64,000 bases of DNA from Aeromicrobium fastidiosum (GTDB taxonomy: Bacteria; Actinomycetota; Actinomycetes; Propionibacteriales; Nocardioidaceae): contig NZ_JAGIOG010000001.1 of the NCBI RefSeq assembly GCF_017876595.1, positions 3,861,786-3,925,785 on the forward strand, read 5' to 3'. The position numbers were made by a program, and so were the translations under genes. Under the pieces are notes generated by a model. It had not been told where the DNA came from. It saw nothing but the letters and a program-made list of their open reading frames with translations, and searched no databases. Of the stretch, positions 18,581-26,461 are shown one piece after another. How positions within the stretch are numbered: the first letter of the stretch is position 1; the number at the start of each line of letters is the position of its first letter.

Positions 18581-19156
18581 TCAGTCGCCGGTGTGACCGC
18601 CGGAGACACCGGCGAGTATCAGGTCAGCGAGCGCACGGTATGCCGCCGAGTCGTCGAGGCCCGTCGCGCGCGACACGTCGCCGCGGTGGATCGACTCCAT
18701 CATGAGCCGCGCCACGGTGCCGAGGAACTGCGGGTCGATGCCCGGAGCGGCCTCGAGCACCAGCTCCTGCACACGGGTGGCCGCGATCTGCGTGTTCTGC
18801 CGGTAGATGTCGCCGGCCGGGGCGAAGCGCTCCAGGTCGGCGAAGAATTGCGGCGAGGCGGGAGCGAGCTCGACCGCGACGGCGTTGAGGTAGGCCCCGA
18901 TGCGGTCGACGGCCGGAGCGCTCGGGTCGACCGCCGCCTCGACCCGCTCGGTCGCGCGGCGGAAGAACGTGCGGACGATTGACGTCAGCAGCTGCTCCTT
19001 GCTGGGTGCGATGCCGTAGAGCGTCGACTTGGAGCAGTTGAGCCGGGCGGCGAGGTCGGACAGCTGGAGGTCGAGGAATCCCTCGGCCAGCACGATGTCG
19101 ATGATGCCGTCGCGCAGGGCAGCGGTCCGTCCGCTCATCTCGACGCGCTGCACCAT
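18581..19156 (-). CDS. TetR-family transcriptional regulator
   Basis: The 191-aa protein has an N-terminal TetR HTH: ALRDGIIDIVLAEGFLDLQLSDLAARLNCSKSTLYGIAPSKEQLL. A helical ligand-binding domain follows. ATG 19156 (MVQRVEMSGRT) is chosen because the frame upstream runs into the divergent promoter. It is divergent from the acyl-CoA dehydrogenase gene with a 63-bp gap, so it probably autoregulates and controls that operon and the downstream nitronate monooxygenase. The ligand is likely an acyl-CoA or related compound by context only. Confidence 0.85.
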   Translation of the reverse strand: MVQRVEMSGRTAALRDGIIDIVLAEGFLDLQLSDLAARLNCSKSTLYGIAPSKEQLLTSIVRTFFRRATERVEAAVDPSAPAVDRIGAYLNAVAVELAPASPQFFADLERFAPAGDIYRQNTQIAATRVQELVLEAAPGIDPQFLGTVARLMMESIHRGDVSRATGLDDSAAYRALADLILAGVSGGHTGD

Positions 19157-19163
19157 GCGGCGA

Positions 19164-19192
19164 CTGTACCAGAACGGAGCCTGCAGTACAGT
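19164..19192 (+). promoter_or_regulatory. candidate divergent promoter/operator for TetR and acyl-CoA dehydrogenase
   Basis: CTGTAC at 19164 and GTACAG at 19186 form an inverted pair 16 bp apart. TACAGT (19187-19192) is a plausible plus-strand -10 box, 17 bp after CTGTAC. This lies 28 bp before the ATG at 19220 with AGGAGG as ribosome-binding site. Overlap of symmetry and promoter suggests TetR control but is not proof. Confidence 0.4.
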
Positions 19193-19219
19193 GACAAGTA
19201 CACGCGACCAGGAGGACCC

Positions 19220-20362
19220 ATGCCGGCCCAACGACTCATGCCCACCGAGGAGTCACACGACCTCATCGAGCTCACGCGCGACATCGTCGCCAAGGAGCTG
19301 CGACCCGTCATCGCCGACCTCGATGCACGCGCCGAGTTCCCGCGGGACGTGTTCCGCACGCTGGGCCGCGCGGGGCTGCTGAGCCTGCCCTACCCCGAGG
19401 AGGTGGGCGGCGGCGGGCAGTCGTACGAGGTCTACCTGCAGGCCCTCGAGGAGATCGCCTCGGCGTCGGCCAGCGTCGGCGTGGGGGTCAGCGTGCACGC
19501 GCTGTCGTGCTTCGGCCTGTTCACGGCAGGCAGCGACGAGCAGCGCGCCGCCTGGCTGCCCGAGATGCTGTCGGGCAGCCAGCTCGGCGCGTACTGCCTC
19601 TCGGAGGCGCACGCCGGCTCCGATCCGGCCGCGATGCGCACCCGTGCCGTCCGCGACGGCGACGAGTACGTCATCGACGGCGCCAAGGCCTGGACGACGC
19701 ACGGCGGCAAGGCCGACTTCTACAAGGTCATGGCGCGGACCAGCGACGACGGCGGGCGCGGCATCTCGTGCTTCCTCGTCCCGGCGGACACACCGGGCCT
19801 GACGGCCGACAACCCCGAGCAGAAGATGGGCCTGATGAGCTCGACGACGGCCACGATGCTGTTCGACGGCGTCCGCGTCCCGGCGTCCCGGCGTCTCGGG
19901 GCCGAGGGCCAGGGACTGTCGATCGCGCTGGCAGGCCTCGACGCGGGACGGCTCGGCATCGCCGCCGTCGCGACCGGTCTGGCCCAGGAGGCCCTCGACG
20001 TCGCCCTCGCCTACGCCAAGGAGCGCGAGGCGTTCGGCAAGCCCGTCATCGACCACCAGGGCCTCGCCTTCGTCCTGGCCGACATGTCGGCTGCCGTCGA
20101 GTCGGCCCGAGCGACCTACCTCGCCGCAGCGAGGCTCAAGGACGCCGGCCGGCCCTACGCGCGCCAGGCCTCGATCGCCAAGCTCGTCTGCACCGACAAC
20201 GCCATGAAGGTCACGACCGACGCCGTGCAGGTGCTCGGCGGGGCCGGCTACACCAAGGACTTCCCGGTCGAGCGCTTCATGCGCGAGGCCAAGGTCATGC
20301 AGATCTTCGAGGGCACCAACCAGATCCAGCGACTCGTCATCAGCCGCAACCTCGCGCGCTGA
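19220..20362 (+). CDS. acyl-CoA dehydrogenase
   Basis: The 380-aa flavoprotein has the N-terminal helical domain, YCLSEAHAGSDPAAMRTRAV (FAD/substrate loop), KAWTTHGGKADFYKVMART, the ERVAFG-like segment KEREAFGKPVIDHQ, and C-terminal REAKVMQIFEGTNQIQRLVISR, where the Glu before GTNQIQ is the catalytic base. It carries out alpha,beta-dehydrogenation of an acyl-CoA with electron transfer to ETF. Chain length is not predictable. It is followed 41 bp later by an SDR, consistent with a fatty- or branched-chain acid oxidation operon. Confidence 0.93.
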   Translation: MPAQRLMPTEESHDLIELTRDIVAKELRPVIADLDARAEFPRDVFRTLGRAGLLSLPYPEEVGGGGQSYEVYLQALEEIASASASVGVGVSVHALSCFGLFTAGSDEQRAAWLPEMLSGSQLGAYCLSEAHAGSDPAAMRTRAVRDGDEYVIDGAKAWTTHGGKADFYKVMARTSDDGGRGISCFLVPADTPGLTADNPEQKMGLMSSTTATMLFDGVRVPASRRLGAEGQGLSIALAGLDAGRLGIAAVATGLAQEALDVALAYAKEREAFGKPVIDHQGLAFVLADMSAAVESARATYLAAARLKDAGRPYARQASIAKLVCTDNAMKVTTDAVQVLGGAGYTKDFPVERFMREAKVMQIFEGTNQIQRLVISRNLAR

Positions 20363-20403
20363 CACCCACCCAGCACCCATCTGACACCCACACAAGGAGA
20401 ACC

Positions 20404-21159
20404 ATGCAGCTCAACGACACCGCCGCGATCGTCACGGGAGGCGCATCCGGCCTCGGTGCCGCGACCGCCGCCCACCTCGCCTCGCTGGGTGCCAGCGTCT
20501 ACGCGATCGACCTGCAGGGCTCGATCGACCAGGCCCCAGCCGTCGACGGCGTCACCTACCTCGCCGCCGACGTGACCGACGAGCAGCAGGTGCGTGCCGC
20601 GGTCGCGACGGCGTCCGAGACGCTTCCGCTGCGCACCGTGGTCAACTGCGCCGGCATCGGGCCGTCCGCCCGCATCCTCGGCCGCAAGGGCGTCCACGAT
20701 CTCGCCCTCTACGCCAAGATCGTCCACATCAACCTGGTCGGCAGCTTCACGGTGCTGGCGCTCGCCGCCGAGGCGATCGCGCGGACCGAGGCCGACGAGA
20801 ACGGCCAGCGCGGGGTCATCGTCAACACCGCCTCGATCGCCGCCTACGACGGCCAGATCGGTCAGGTCGCCTACGCCTCGTCGAAGGGCGGCATCGTCGG
20901 CATGACCCTGCCCGCGGCGCGCGACCTCGCCCAGCACGGTATCCGCGTGTGCACGATCGCGCCGGGCATCGTCAACACGCCGATGCTGGCGACCGTCAGC
21001 GAGGAGTTCCGGGCAGGACTGGCCGCGGGCGTCCCGTTCCCGCAGCGGCTCTGCGAGCCGGCCGAGTACGCCAAGCTCGTGGCCATGATCGTCGACCACG
21101 ACTACCTCAACGGCGAGACGATCCGCATGGACGGCGCGCTGCGGATGGCTCCCCGCTAG
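20404..21159 (+). CDS. SDR-family 3-hydroxyacyl-CoA dehydrogenase-like protein
   Basis: The 251-aa classical short-chain dehydrogenase has [13 protein letters not shown] (TGxxxGxG cofactor loop) and YAIDL ending the second strand, with Asp favouring [34 protein letters not shown] (Ser-Tyr-Lys catalytic set) and [11 protein letters not shown] follow. It resembles HSD17B10-type 3-hydroxyacyl-CoA dehydrogenases, which fits its place after the acyl-CoA dehydrogenase. ATG 20404 has AAGGAG 6 nt upstream. Confidence 0.9.
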   Translation: MQLNDTAAIVTGGASGLGAATAAHLASLGASVYAIDLQGSIDQAPAVDGVTYLAADVTDEQQVRAAVATASETLPLRTVVNCAGIGPSARILGRKGVHDLALYAKIVHINLVGSFTVLALAAEAIARTEADENGQRGVIVNTASIAAYDGQIGQVAYASSKGGIVGMTLPAARDLAQHGIRVCTIAPGIVNTPMLATVSEEFRAGLAAGVPFPQRLCEPAEYAKLVAMIVDHDYLNGETIRMDGALRMAPR

Positions 21160-21168
21160 ACCATTCCC

Positions 21169-21231
21169 CGCTGGGCCTGACGAATCAGCAGACACGCCGC
21201 CGGCGTGTCTGCGCGAACGTCAGGCCCAGCG
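21169..21231. terminator. large nested hairpin terminator
   Basis: The outer arm CGCTGGGCCTGAC (21169-21181) pairs with GTCAGGCCCAGCG (21219-21231). The inner GCAGACACGCCG pairs with CGGCGTGTCTGC around one central base (21188-21212). The 63-nt structure lies between convergent SDR and membrane-protein genes and should stop transcription in both directions. Confidence 0.75.
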
Positions 21232-21251
21232 AGATCGTCCGGGCTGGACGA

Positions 21252-21536
21252 TCAGTGGTGCGCGGGGCTGTTGTCGTGCGAGGTGGTCTCGAGCTCGGTG
21301 CTGGGCGACGGCGGCACGTAGTTGTTACGGGCGGTCAGCAGGCCGAACAGGGCCACGAGGACGAACAGTCCGGCCGTGCCGCCACCGAACAGGATGATCG
21401 TGTCGAGGACGCTGCGTCCCTGGCCCTCCGGCCAGGCCCCGCCCACGGGGGCGTCTGCGAAGGCCGCGCCCGAGCCGGCGATGAACGTCACGACGGTGGC
21501 GAGCACGAGTCCGAGCACGCGAGCAGGAGTCTTCAT
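21252..21536 (-). CDS. small exported or membrane protein of unknown function
   Basis: The 94-aa protein has a signal-like N-terminus (ARVLGLVLATVVTFIAGSGAAFA, cleavage near AFA-DAP), then a second hydrophobic helix (DTIILFGGGTAGLFVLVALFGLL, residues about 45-67), and a polar tail ending TSHDNSPAHH. This gives a single membrane span after signal removal. No family is recognised. It is divergent from the MscS gene, 32 bp away. Confidence 0.7.
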   Translation of the reverse strand: MKTPARVLGLVLATVVTFIAGSGAAFADAPVGGAWPEGQGRSVLDTIILFGGGTAGLFVLVALFGLLTARNNYVPPSPSTELETTSHDNSPAHH

Positions 21537-21568
21537 GACTCCATCGTATCCACCCGTAGGCTGGGGAG

Positions 21569-22492
21569 ATGCCTCACCTCGACATCAACTGGAAGCTGCC
21601 GGAGGGCAAGGCCTACGACTGGTTCGTCGCCACGCCCGGCGGCATCGCCCTCATCATCGTCCTGGGCCTGGCGCTCCGCTGGTTCATCAACCGTGCCGTC
21701 GACCGTCTGGTCGGCCGCGCGGCGACGGGCAACATGCCTGGATTCATCGCCGACAGCCGCGCCGGGGAGTTCCTCGACACACTGAAGCCGGCCAACCACG
21801 CCCGGCGTCAGCAGCGCACCGAGACCATGGGATCGCTGCTCAAGAGCGTCTCGACCGGCCTGATCCTCGCGGTCGTCATCGTCATGGTGCTGTCGAAGCT
21901 CAGCATCGACATCGCCCCGATCATCGCGAGCGCCGGCATCGTCGGCGTGGCGCTGGGCTTCGGCGCGCAAAACCTGGTCAAGGACTTCCTGTCGGGCATC
22001 TTCATGATCCTGGAGGACCAGTACGGCGTCGGCGACACCGTCGACCTCGGCGAGGCCACCGGCACGGTCGAGGCCGTGAGCCTGCGGGTCACCCGGCTGC
22101 GCGACGTCAACGGCACGGTCTGGTACGTCCGCAACGGCGAGATCCTGCGCGTCGGCAACCAGAGCCAGAACTGGGCACGGACGGTGCTCGACGTGACGGT
22201 CTCGTACGACGCCGACCTCGACCAGGTGCAGCGCATCCTGCAGGACGTCGCCACCACGACGTACGAGAACGAGCAGTTCCACGACGTCATCATCGAGGCC
22301 CCCGAGGTGTGGGGCGTCGAGCGCTTCGACAAGGATGGTGTCGTCGTTCGGGTCGTCCTCAAGACCGCGCCGGCCCAGCAGTGGCTCGTCGCCCGGGCGA
22401 TGCGTCAACGCATCAAGGCCGAGTTCGACCGGGCCGGCATCAAGATGCCGACGACCTTCCCCGTCGCCACGATCCACCAGGAGCAGGGATGA
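21569..22492 (+). CDS. MscS-family small-conductance mechanosensitive channel
   Basis: The 307-aa protein has hydrophobic helices at residues about 23-40 and 93-120. The pore helix IIASAGIVGVALGFGAQNLVKDFLSGIFMILEDQYGVGD has the Gly/Ala packing typical of MscS TM3. The beta domain follows (GTVEAVSLRVTRLRDVNGTVWYVRNGEI) and then a C-terminal alpha/beta domain. The channel opens on membrane tension to release solutes after osmotic downshift. The stop overlaps the globin ATG (ATGA), so the two are co-translated. Confidence 0.92.
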   Translation: MPHLDINWKLPEGKAYDWFVATPGGIALIIVLGLALRWFINRAVDRLVGRAATGNMPGFIADSRAGEFLDTLKPANHARRQQRTETMGSLLKSVSTGLILAVVIVMVLSKLSIDIAPIIASAGIVGVALGFGAQNLVKDFLSGIFMILEDQYGVGDTVDLGEATGTVEAVSLRVTRLRDVNGTVWYVRNGEILRVGNQSQNWARTVLDVTVSYDADLDQVQRILQDVATTTYENEQFHDVIIEAPEVWGVERFDKDGVVVRVVLKTAPAQQWLVARAMRQRIKAEFDRAGIKMPTTFPVATIHQEQG

Positions 22493-22884
22493 CCGAGCAG
22501 CCGGCGGCCGAGCAGACCTTCTACGAGGCGATCGGCGGGCACGACACGATCAAGTTGATCGTCGACACGTTCTACGACGGCGTCGCGACCGACGAGCTGC
22601 TCCGGCCGATGTATCCCGAGGAGGACCTCGGCCCGGCCAACGAGCGGTTCCGGATGTTCCTCGAGCAGTACTGGGGCGGTCCGACGACGTACTCAGAGCA
22701 GCGCGGTCATCCCCGGCTGCGCATGCGGCACGCCCCGTTCGAGGTCACGGCGGAGGCCCGCGACCGCTGGCTCGCGCACTTCCGCGACGGCCTCGACCGC
22801 GCCGCCCTCACCCCCGAGCACGACGCCCAGTTCTGGGCCTACGCCCAGCACGCCGCCACCTTCATGGTGAACACGGCGTCCTGA
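22489..22884 (+). CDS. glbO: group II truncated haemoglobin (GlbO type)
   Basis: The 131-aa 2/2 globin contains TFYEAIGGHDTIKLIVDTFYDGVATDELLRPMYPEEDL, FLEQYWGGPTTYSEQRGHPRLRMRHAPF (proximal His in RMRH) and DRWLAHFRDGLD with the Trp typical of trHbO. Such proteins bind O2 and may help respiration or oxidative defence. It overlaps the MscS stop by 4 bp. Its last seven codons, reading M-V-N-T-A-S-stop, are the first part of a 62-bp tandem repeat. Confidence 0.92.
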   Translation: MTEQPAAEQTFYEAIGGHDTIKLIVDTFYDGVATDELLRPMYPEEDLGPANERFRMFLEQYWGGPTTYSEQRGHPRLRMRHAPFEVTAEARDRWLAHFRDGLDRAALTPEHDAQFWAYAQHAATFMVNTAS

Positions 22885-23012
22885 GCGGAGCGAAGCCGTG
22901 TTCGGCCATGAAGCAACAGGCCAGCATGGTGAACACGGCGTCCTGAGCGGAGCGAAGCCGTGTTCGGCCATGAAGCAACAGGCCAGCATGGTGAACACGG
23001 CGTCCTGAGCGG
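22864..23012. repeat. 62-bp tandem repeat, 2.4 copies, copying the globin 3' end
   Basis: Identical units run 22864-22925 and 22926-22987, and a 25-bp partial copy runs 22988-23012. Each starts ATGGTGAACACGGC (the globin C-terminal codons and stop) and contains GCCGTGTTCGGCCAT. The unit folds as a hairpin with GAACACGGC pairing with GCCGTGTTC. The array ends exactly where the thioesterase stop codon begins. The original hairpin is probably the globin terminator. Confidence 0.92.
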
Positions 23013-23732
23013 TCAGCTCGGGACGAGCGCCTCGAGCTGGGCGCGCTCGGCCTCGCCGAGAGGCCTGGACGACTGGGTGTGCGGATCGAAGCCGACCATC
23101 GCCGTCGAGGAGTCGGCGAGCAGCGTGGCACCGTCCGAGATCTGGCAGTGCAGGTCGAACGATCCGCGACCGACCCGGCTCACCCAGACAGTCGCCTCGT
23201 ACGGCTCGGCACGCCAGGTGATCGGACGCACGTGGGTGACGCTGGCCGTGCCGACGACGACGCTCCCGGCTGCGATGGTGTCGAGCCGTCTCGAGATGTT
23301 GAGCACCCGCACCTCCTGCAACAGCTCGAACAGCTTGGCGGGCCGCACGGCACCAGCCGCATCGAGGTCGCTGCGGCGGACGCGGACGGGGAGCACCGGC
23401 AGCTCGCCGCCCGGCACGACGCGGCTCGGCAGATCGGCGTCGACGTACTCGACCGTCACGACGGCGAAGACGGGCGCCACGCCGTCGGCGGTGATCTGCT
23501 GCGTCAGGACACCATCGGTCAGCTCCGAGCGCACGACGACGTCCCTGCTGCCCAGCAGCAGGGGCCTGACGAACCGGATCGAGACGGTCGAGATCGTGTC
23601 GTCAGCGGCGATCACCCCGTCGTCCACCAGGATCGCCCGCGCCTCGGCGGCGTAGTCGAGGTAGACGACGTTGTTGACGTGGTTGAGCGAGTCGAGGTCG
23701 GCCCAGCGCATCGGGAACGCATGTTCGTGCAT
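23013..23732 (-). CDS. double-hotdog acyl-CoA thioesterase
   Basis: The 239-aa protein has two hotdog domains. The first is MRWADLDSLNHVNNVVYLDYAAEARAILV, with the Asp-Leu-Asp..Asn-His-Val-Asn pattern of 4-hydroxybenzoyl-CoA thioesterase-like enzymes. The second, around residues 120-235, contains VRRSDLDAAGAVRPAKLFELLQEVRV. It would hydrolyse an acyl-CoA in the cytosol; the substrate is unknown. The stop codon directly abuts the globin-derived tandem repeat. Confidence 0.88.
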   Translation of the reverse strand: MHEHAFPMRWADLDSLNHVNNVVYLDYAAEARAILVDDGVIAADDTISTVSIRFVRPLLLGSRDVVVRSELTDGVLTQQITADGVAPVFAVVTVEYVDADLPSRVVPGGELPVLPVRVRRSDLDAAGAVRPAKLFELLQEVRVLNISRRLDTIAAGSVVVGTASVTHVRPITWRAEPYEATVWVSRVGRGSFDLHCQISDGATLLADSSTAMVGFDPHTQSSRPLGEAERAQLEALVPS

Positions 23733-23779
23733 CCCGCCGATGATGCCAGAGGCTCGGCAACACCCGGCTGCCGGCGGTG

Positions 23780-24007
23780 TCAGGCGCTGGCGGTCTCGTC
23801 GATCTCGATGACGGGGTCGCCCTCCTGGACGATCTGGCCGAGGGAGACGAGCACCTTGCTGACGTGTCCGCCCACCTGCGCGACCAGCGGGATCTCCATC
23901 TTCATCGACTCCAGGACGGCGAGGACGTCGCCGACCCCCACCTGGTCGCCCTCGCGGACGACGATCTTCCAGACGTTCGAGACGATCTCTGCGCGCGCGA
24001 GGTGCAT
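23780..24007 (-). CDS. stand-alone biotin carboxyl carrier protein
   Basis: The 75-aa biotinyl domain has the attachment motif ESMKM (Lys near residue 35) and the usual beta-barrel half repeats (VGDVLAVLESMKMEIPLVAQVGGHVSKVLV). It shuttles carboxybiotin between a biotin carboxylase and the carboxyltransferase encoded immediately upstream. The start ATG shares one base with the carboxyltransferase stop (TGATG), so translation is coupled. No biotin carboxylase gene is present in this window. Confidence 0.92.
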   Translation of the reverse strand: MHLARAEIVSNVWKIVVREGDQVGVGDVLAVLESMKMEIPLVAQVGGHVSKVLVSLGQIVQEGDPVIEIDETASA

Positions 24008-25530
24008 CAGGACCCCTGTCCGTGGGTCAGCATGCGGAGCGCGGCGATCATGCGGTCGCGGGTCTCCTCGGGCAGGATCACGTCGTCGACGATGCCAGCC
24101 TCGGCGGCGAGGTACGGCCGGGCGACCTCCTCGCGGTAGACAGCCGCGAGCTCGTCGCGCAGGACCGTCGGCTCCTCGGCCTCCTTGAGCGCGCGACGGT
24201 GCAGCAGCGCGACGGCGCCGCCGGGACCCATCACGGCGATCTCGGAGTTGGCCCACGCCCAGTTGGCGTGCGCACCGAGCGAGGCCGAGCCCATCGCGAT
24301 GTAGGCACCGCCGTACGACTTGCGGACGACGACCGTGAGCTTGGGGCTCTTGGTGTCGACGTACGCCTTGAGGAGCTTGGCGCCATGCGTGATGACGCCT
24401 CGCCCCTCCTCGACGGTCCCGGGCAGGAAGCCGGGCACGTCGACGAACGTGAGGACGGGCAGGTCGAACCGCCCGCAGAACTCGACGAAGCGGGCGGCCT
24501 TGACCGATGCCTTCGAGTCGAGGATGCCGCCGCGTGCGTTGGGCTGGTTGGCCAGGACGCCGACGGCGTGGCCGTCGATGCGGGCGAAGAGGGTCAGGAT
24601 GCTGGGGGCGTGCTCGGGCATCAGCTCGAGACGTGCGCCGTTGTCGAGCACGCCGTCCAGCAGCTTGTTCATGTCGAACACGATGCTCGACTTCTCGGGG
24701 ACGAGGCCCGGCAGCGCCGCGACCGAGTGCGGGTTGGCCGGCACCGCGTCGTGGCGCTTCTGCGTGCCACCCTTGTGCGTCGGCAGGAACGACAGCAGCA
24801 AGCGGGTCGCGTGGAACGCCTCCTCCTCGCTGTCGACCTCGAGGTGCGCGACGCCGCTGACCTTGGTGTGCAGCGCCGAGCCACCGATGTCCTCGGCGGA
24901 GGCGTCCTCGCCGGTCGCGGCCTTGACGATGTCGGGGCCGGTCAGGAACATCTGTCCCTGCTCCTTGACCATGATCGTCCAGTCGGTGAGCGCCGGCGAG
25001 TACGCGGCGGCACCGGCGCAGGGGCCGAGGATCAGCGAGATCTGCGGGATACGGCTCTGCGCCTCGATGTTGAGCGCGAAGATGCCGCCGCAGCCGTGCA
25101 GCGCGAAGATGCCGTCGTGGATGCGGGCACCGCCCGAGTCGTTGATGTAGACGATCGGGTAGCCCTTGTCGATCGCGAAGCGCTGGGCCTTCTGGATGGC
25201 CTCGGCCATCACGGCACCGATGGCACCGGAGGCGACGGCCGCGTCGTGCGACACGACCACGACCGAGTGACCGTCGGTCGTCCCCCAGCCGGAGACGACG
25301 CCGCTGCCCGCGCCGGGCGACGCCGAGCGCATCGGCGTCATCTCGACGAACGAGCCCTCGTCGACCAGCATCTCGGCACGTTCACGAGCGGTGTAGACGC
25401 GCTTGCCCTTGGGCTCGACACGGGCGAATCGGCTGGTGCGGCGCTCGGCCAGCACGACGCGCTGGTCGGGCGGTCCCGCCTGGTCGGCCGACGTGGCATC
25501 TGCGACCACCGAACGATCGAGCTCTGACAC
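24007..25530 (-). CDS. acyl-CoA carboxylase carboxyltransferase (beta) subunit
   Basis: The 507-aa AccD/PccB-type protein has crotonase-like halves. Landmarks are YINDSGGARIHDGIFALHGCGGIFALN, SLILGPCAGAAAYSPALTDW, TGPDIVKAATGE, GGSALHTKVSGVAHL, FVDVPGFLPGTVEEGRGVITHGAKLLKAY and RKSYGGAYIAMGS. It transfers a carboxyl group from biotin to an acyl-CoA such as propionyl-CoA. The GTG at 25530 is chosen for AGGAG 6 nt upstream. The promoter region contains two TGAGG-N4-CCTCA palindromes. It is divergent from fabG and co-transcribed with the biotin carrier gene. Confidence 0.93.
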   Translation of the reverse strand: MSELDRSVVADATSADQAGPPDQRVVLAERRTSRFARVEPKGKRVYTARERAEMLVDEGSFVEMTPMRSASPGAGSGVVSGWGTTDGHSVVVVSHDAAVASGAIGAVMAEAIQKAQRFAIDKGYPIVYINDSGGARIHDGIFALHGCGGIFALNIEAQSRIPQISLILGPCAGAAAYSPALTDWTIMVKEQGQMFLTGPDIVKAATGEDASAEDIGGSALHTKVSGVAHLEVDSEEEAFHATRLLLSFLPTHKGGTQKRHDAVPANPHSVAALPGLVPEKSSIVFDMNKLLDGVLDNGARLELMPEHAPSILTLFARIDGHAVGVLANQPNARGGILDSKASVKAARFVEFCGRFDLPVLTFVDVPGFLPGTVEEGRGVITHGAKLLKAYVDTKSPKLTVVVRKSYGGAYIAMGSASLGAHANWAWANSEIAVMGPGGAVALLHRRALKEAEEPTVLRDELAAVYREEVARPYLAAEAGIVDDVILPEETRDRMIAALRMLTHGQGS

Positions 25531-25545
25531 ATCGACTCCTAAACA

Positions 25546-25592
25546 TGAGGTTTCCCTCAACTATACACAAAGATGAGGAACCCCTCATCTTT
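25546..25592. promoter_or_regulatory. paired operators TGAGG-N4-CCTCA upstream of the carboxylase operon
   Basis: Site A (25546-25559) reads TGAGGTTTCCCTCA. Site B (25569-25592) has 10-bp arms AAAGATGAGG and CCTCATCTTT around AACC. The two share the core half-site TGAGG, and their centres are 28 bp apart, close to three helical turns. Site A ends 16 bp before the carboxylase GTG. This is the form expected for a TetR-family repressor; the adjacent TetR gene at 27483 is a natural candidate. Confidence 0.7.
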
Positions 25593-25658
25593 CGATCCGT
25601 GTCGACATCGCCCTCTCGCGCAGCCGGCACCACGTGCGCTACCGTGCTGGAGTCGTGA

Positions 25659-25674
25659 CTAAGCAAGCGCTTAG
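25659..25674. promoter_or_regulatory. candidate operator CTAAGC-N4-GCTTAG upstream of fabG
   Basis: CTAAGCAAGCGCTTAG is a perfect 6-bp inverted repeat with a 4-bp spacer, 26 bp before the fabG GTG. It resembles the AAGC/GCTT operator style used by TetR regulators of lipid genes in actinobacteria. Its sequence is unlike the TGAGG palindromes, so a second regulator may act here. Confidence 0.65.
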
Positions 25675-25699
25675 CACCCTGGCCCCTGAGGAGAACACC

Positions 25700-26455
25700 G
25701 TGACCGAAATCCGCACCGCGATCGTCACCGGAGCAGCCCGTGGCATCGGCTCGGCCGTCGCCCAGCGCCTCGCCGCCGACGGCTTCCAGGTCGCCGTCGT
25801 CGACCTCGACGAGTCCGCCTGCGCCACGACCGTCGACGCCATCACCACTGCCGGCGGCAAGGCCCTCGCGGTCGGCGCCGACGTCAGCAACGAGGAGCAG
25901 GTCAAGGCCGCGATCGACCGCATCGCCGCCGAGCTCGGCGCACCCACCGTGCTGGTCAACAACGCCGGCGTCCTGCGCGACAACCTGCTGTTCAAGATGA
26001 CCTCCGACGACTGGGACATCGTCATGAACGTGCACCTGCGCGGCTCGTTCCTCATGACGAAGTACAGCCAGAAGCACATGACCGAGGCCGGCTACGGACG
26101 CATCGTCAACCTCTCCAGCACGTCCGCCCTGGGCAACCGCGGGCAGGCCAACTACTCCGCCGCCAAGGCCGGCCTGCAGGGCTTCACCAAGACCCTCGCG
26201 ATCGAGCTCGGCAAGTTCGGCGTCACCGCCAACGCGATCGCGCCGGGCTTCATCCAGACCGACATGACGGCAGCGACCGCCGAGCGCATGAAGGTGCCCT
26301 TCGACGACTTCATCAAGTACAGCGCCGAGCAGATCCCCGTGCAGCGCGTCGGCCAGCCCGAGGACATCGCCCACACGGCGTCGTTCCTCGTGAGCGAGGG
26401 CGCAGGCTTCGTCTCCGGCCAGGTCATCTACGTCGCCGGCGGACCGAAGGACTGA
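25700..26455 (+). CDS. FabG-like 3-oxoacyl reductase (SDR family)
   Basis: The 251-aa classical SDR has VTGAARGIGSAVAQRLA, a VVDLDES loop, VLVNNAGVLRDNLLFKMTSDDWD, NLSSTSALGNRGQANYSAAKAGLQGFTK (Ser-Tyr-Lys catalytic set) and IAPGFIQTDM. It probably reduces a 3-oxoacyl thioester or oxidises the reverse substrate. GTG 25700 has GAGGAGA 7 nt upstream. It heads an operon with the phosphotransferase and TetR genes, under the CTAAGC palindrome. Confidence 0.92.
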   Translation: MTEIRTAIVTGAARGIGSAVAQRLAADGFQVAVVDLDESACATTVDAITTAGGKALAVGADVSNEEQVKAAIDRIAAELGAPTVLVNNAGVLRDNLLFKMTSDDWDIVMNVHLRGSFLMTKYSQKHMTEAGYGRIVNLSSTSALGNRGQANYSAAKAGLQGFTKTLAIELGKFGVTANAIAPGFIQTDMTAATAERMKVPFDDFIKYSAEQIPVQRVGQPEDIAHTASFLVSEGAGFVSGQVIYVAGGPKD

Positions 26456-26461
26456 CCTGTC

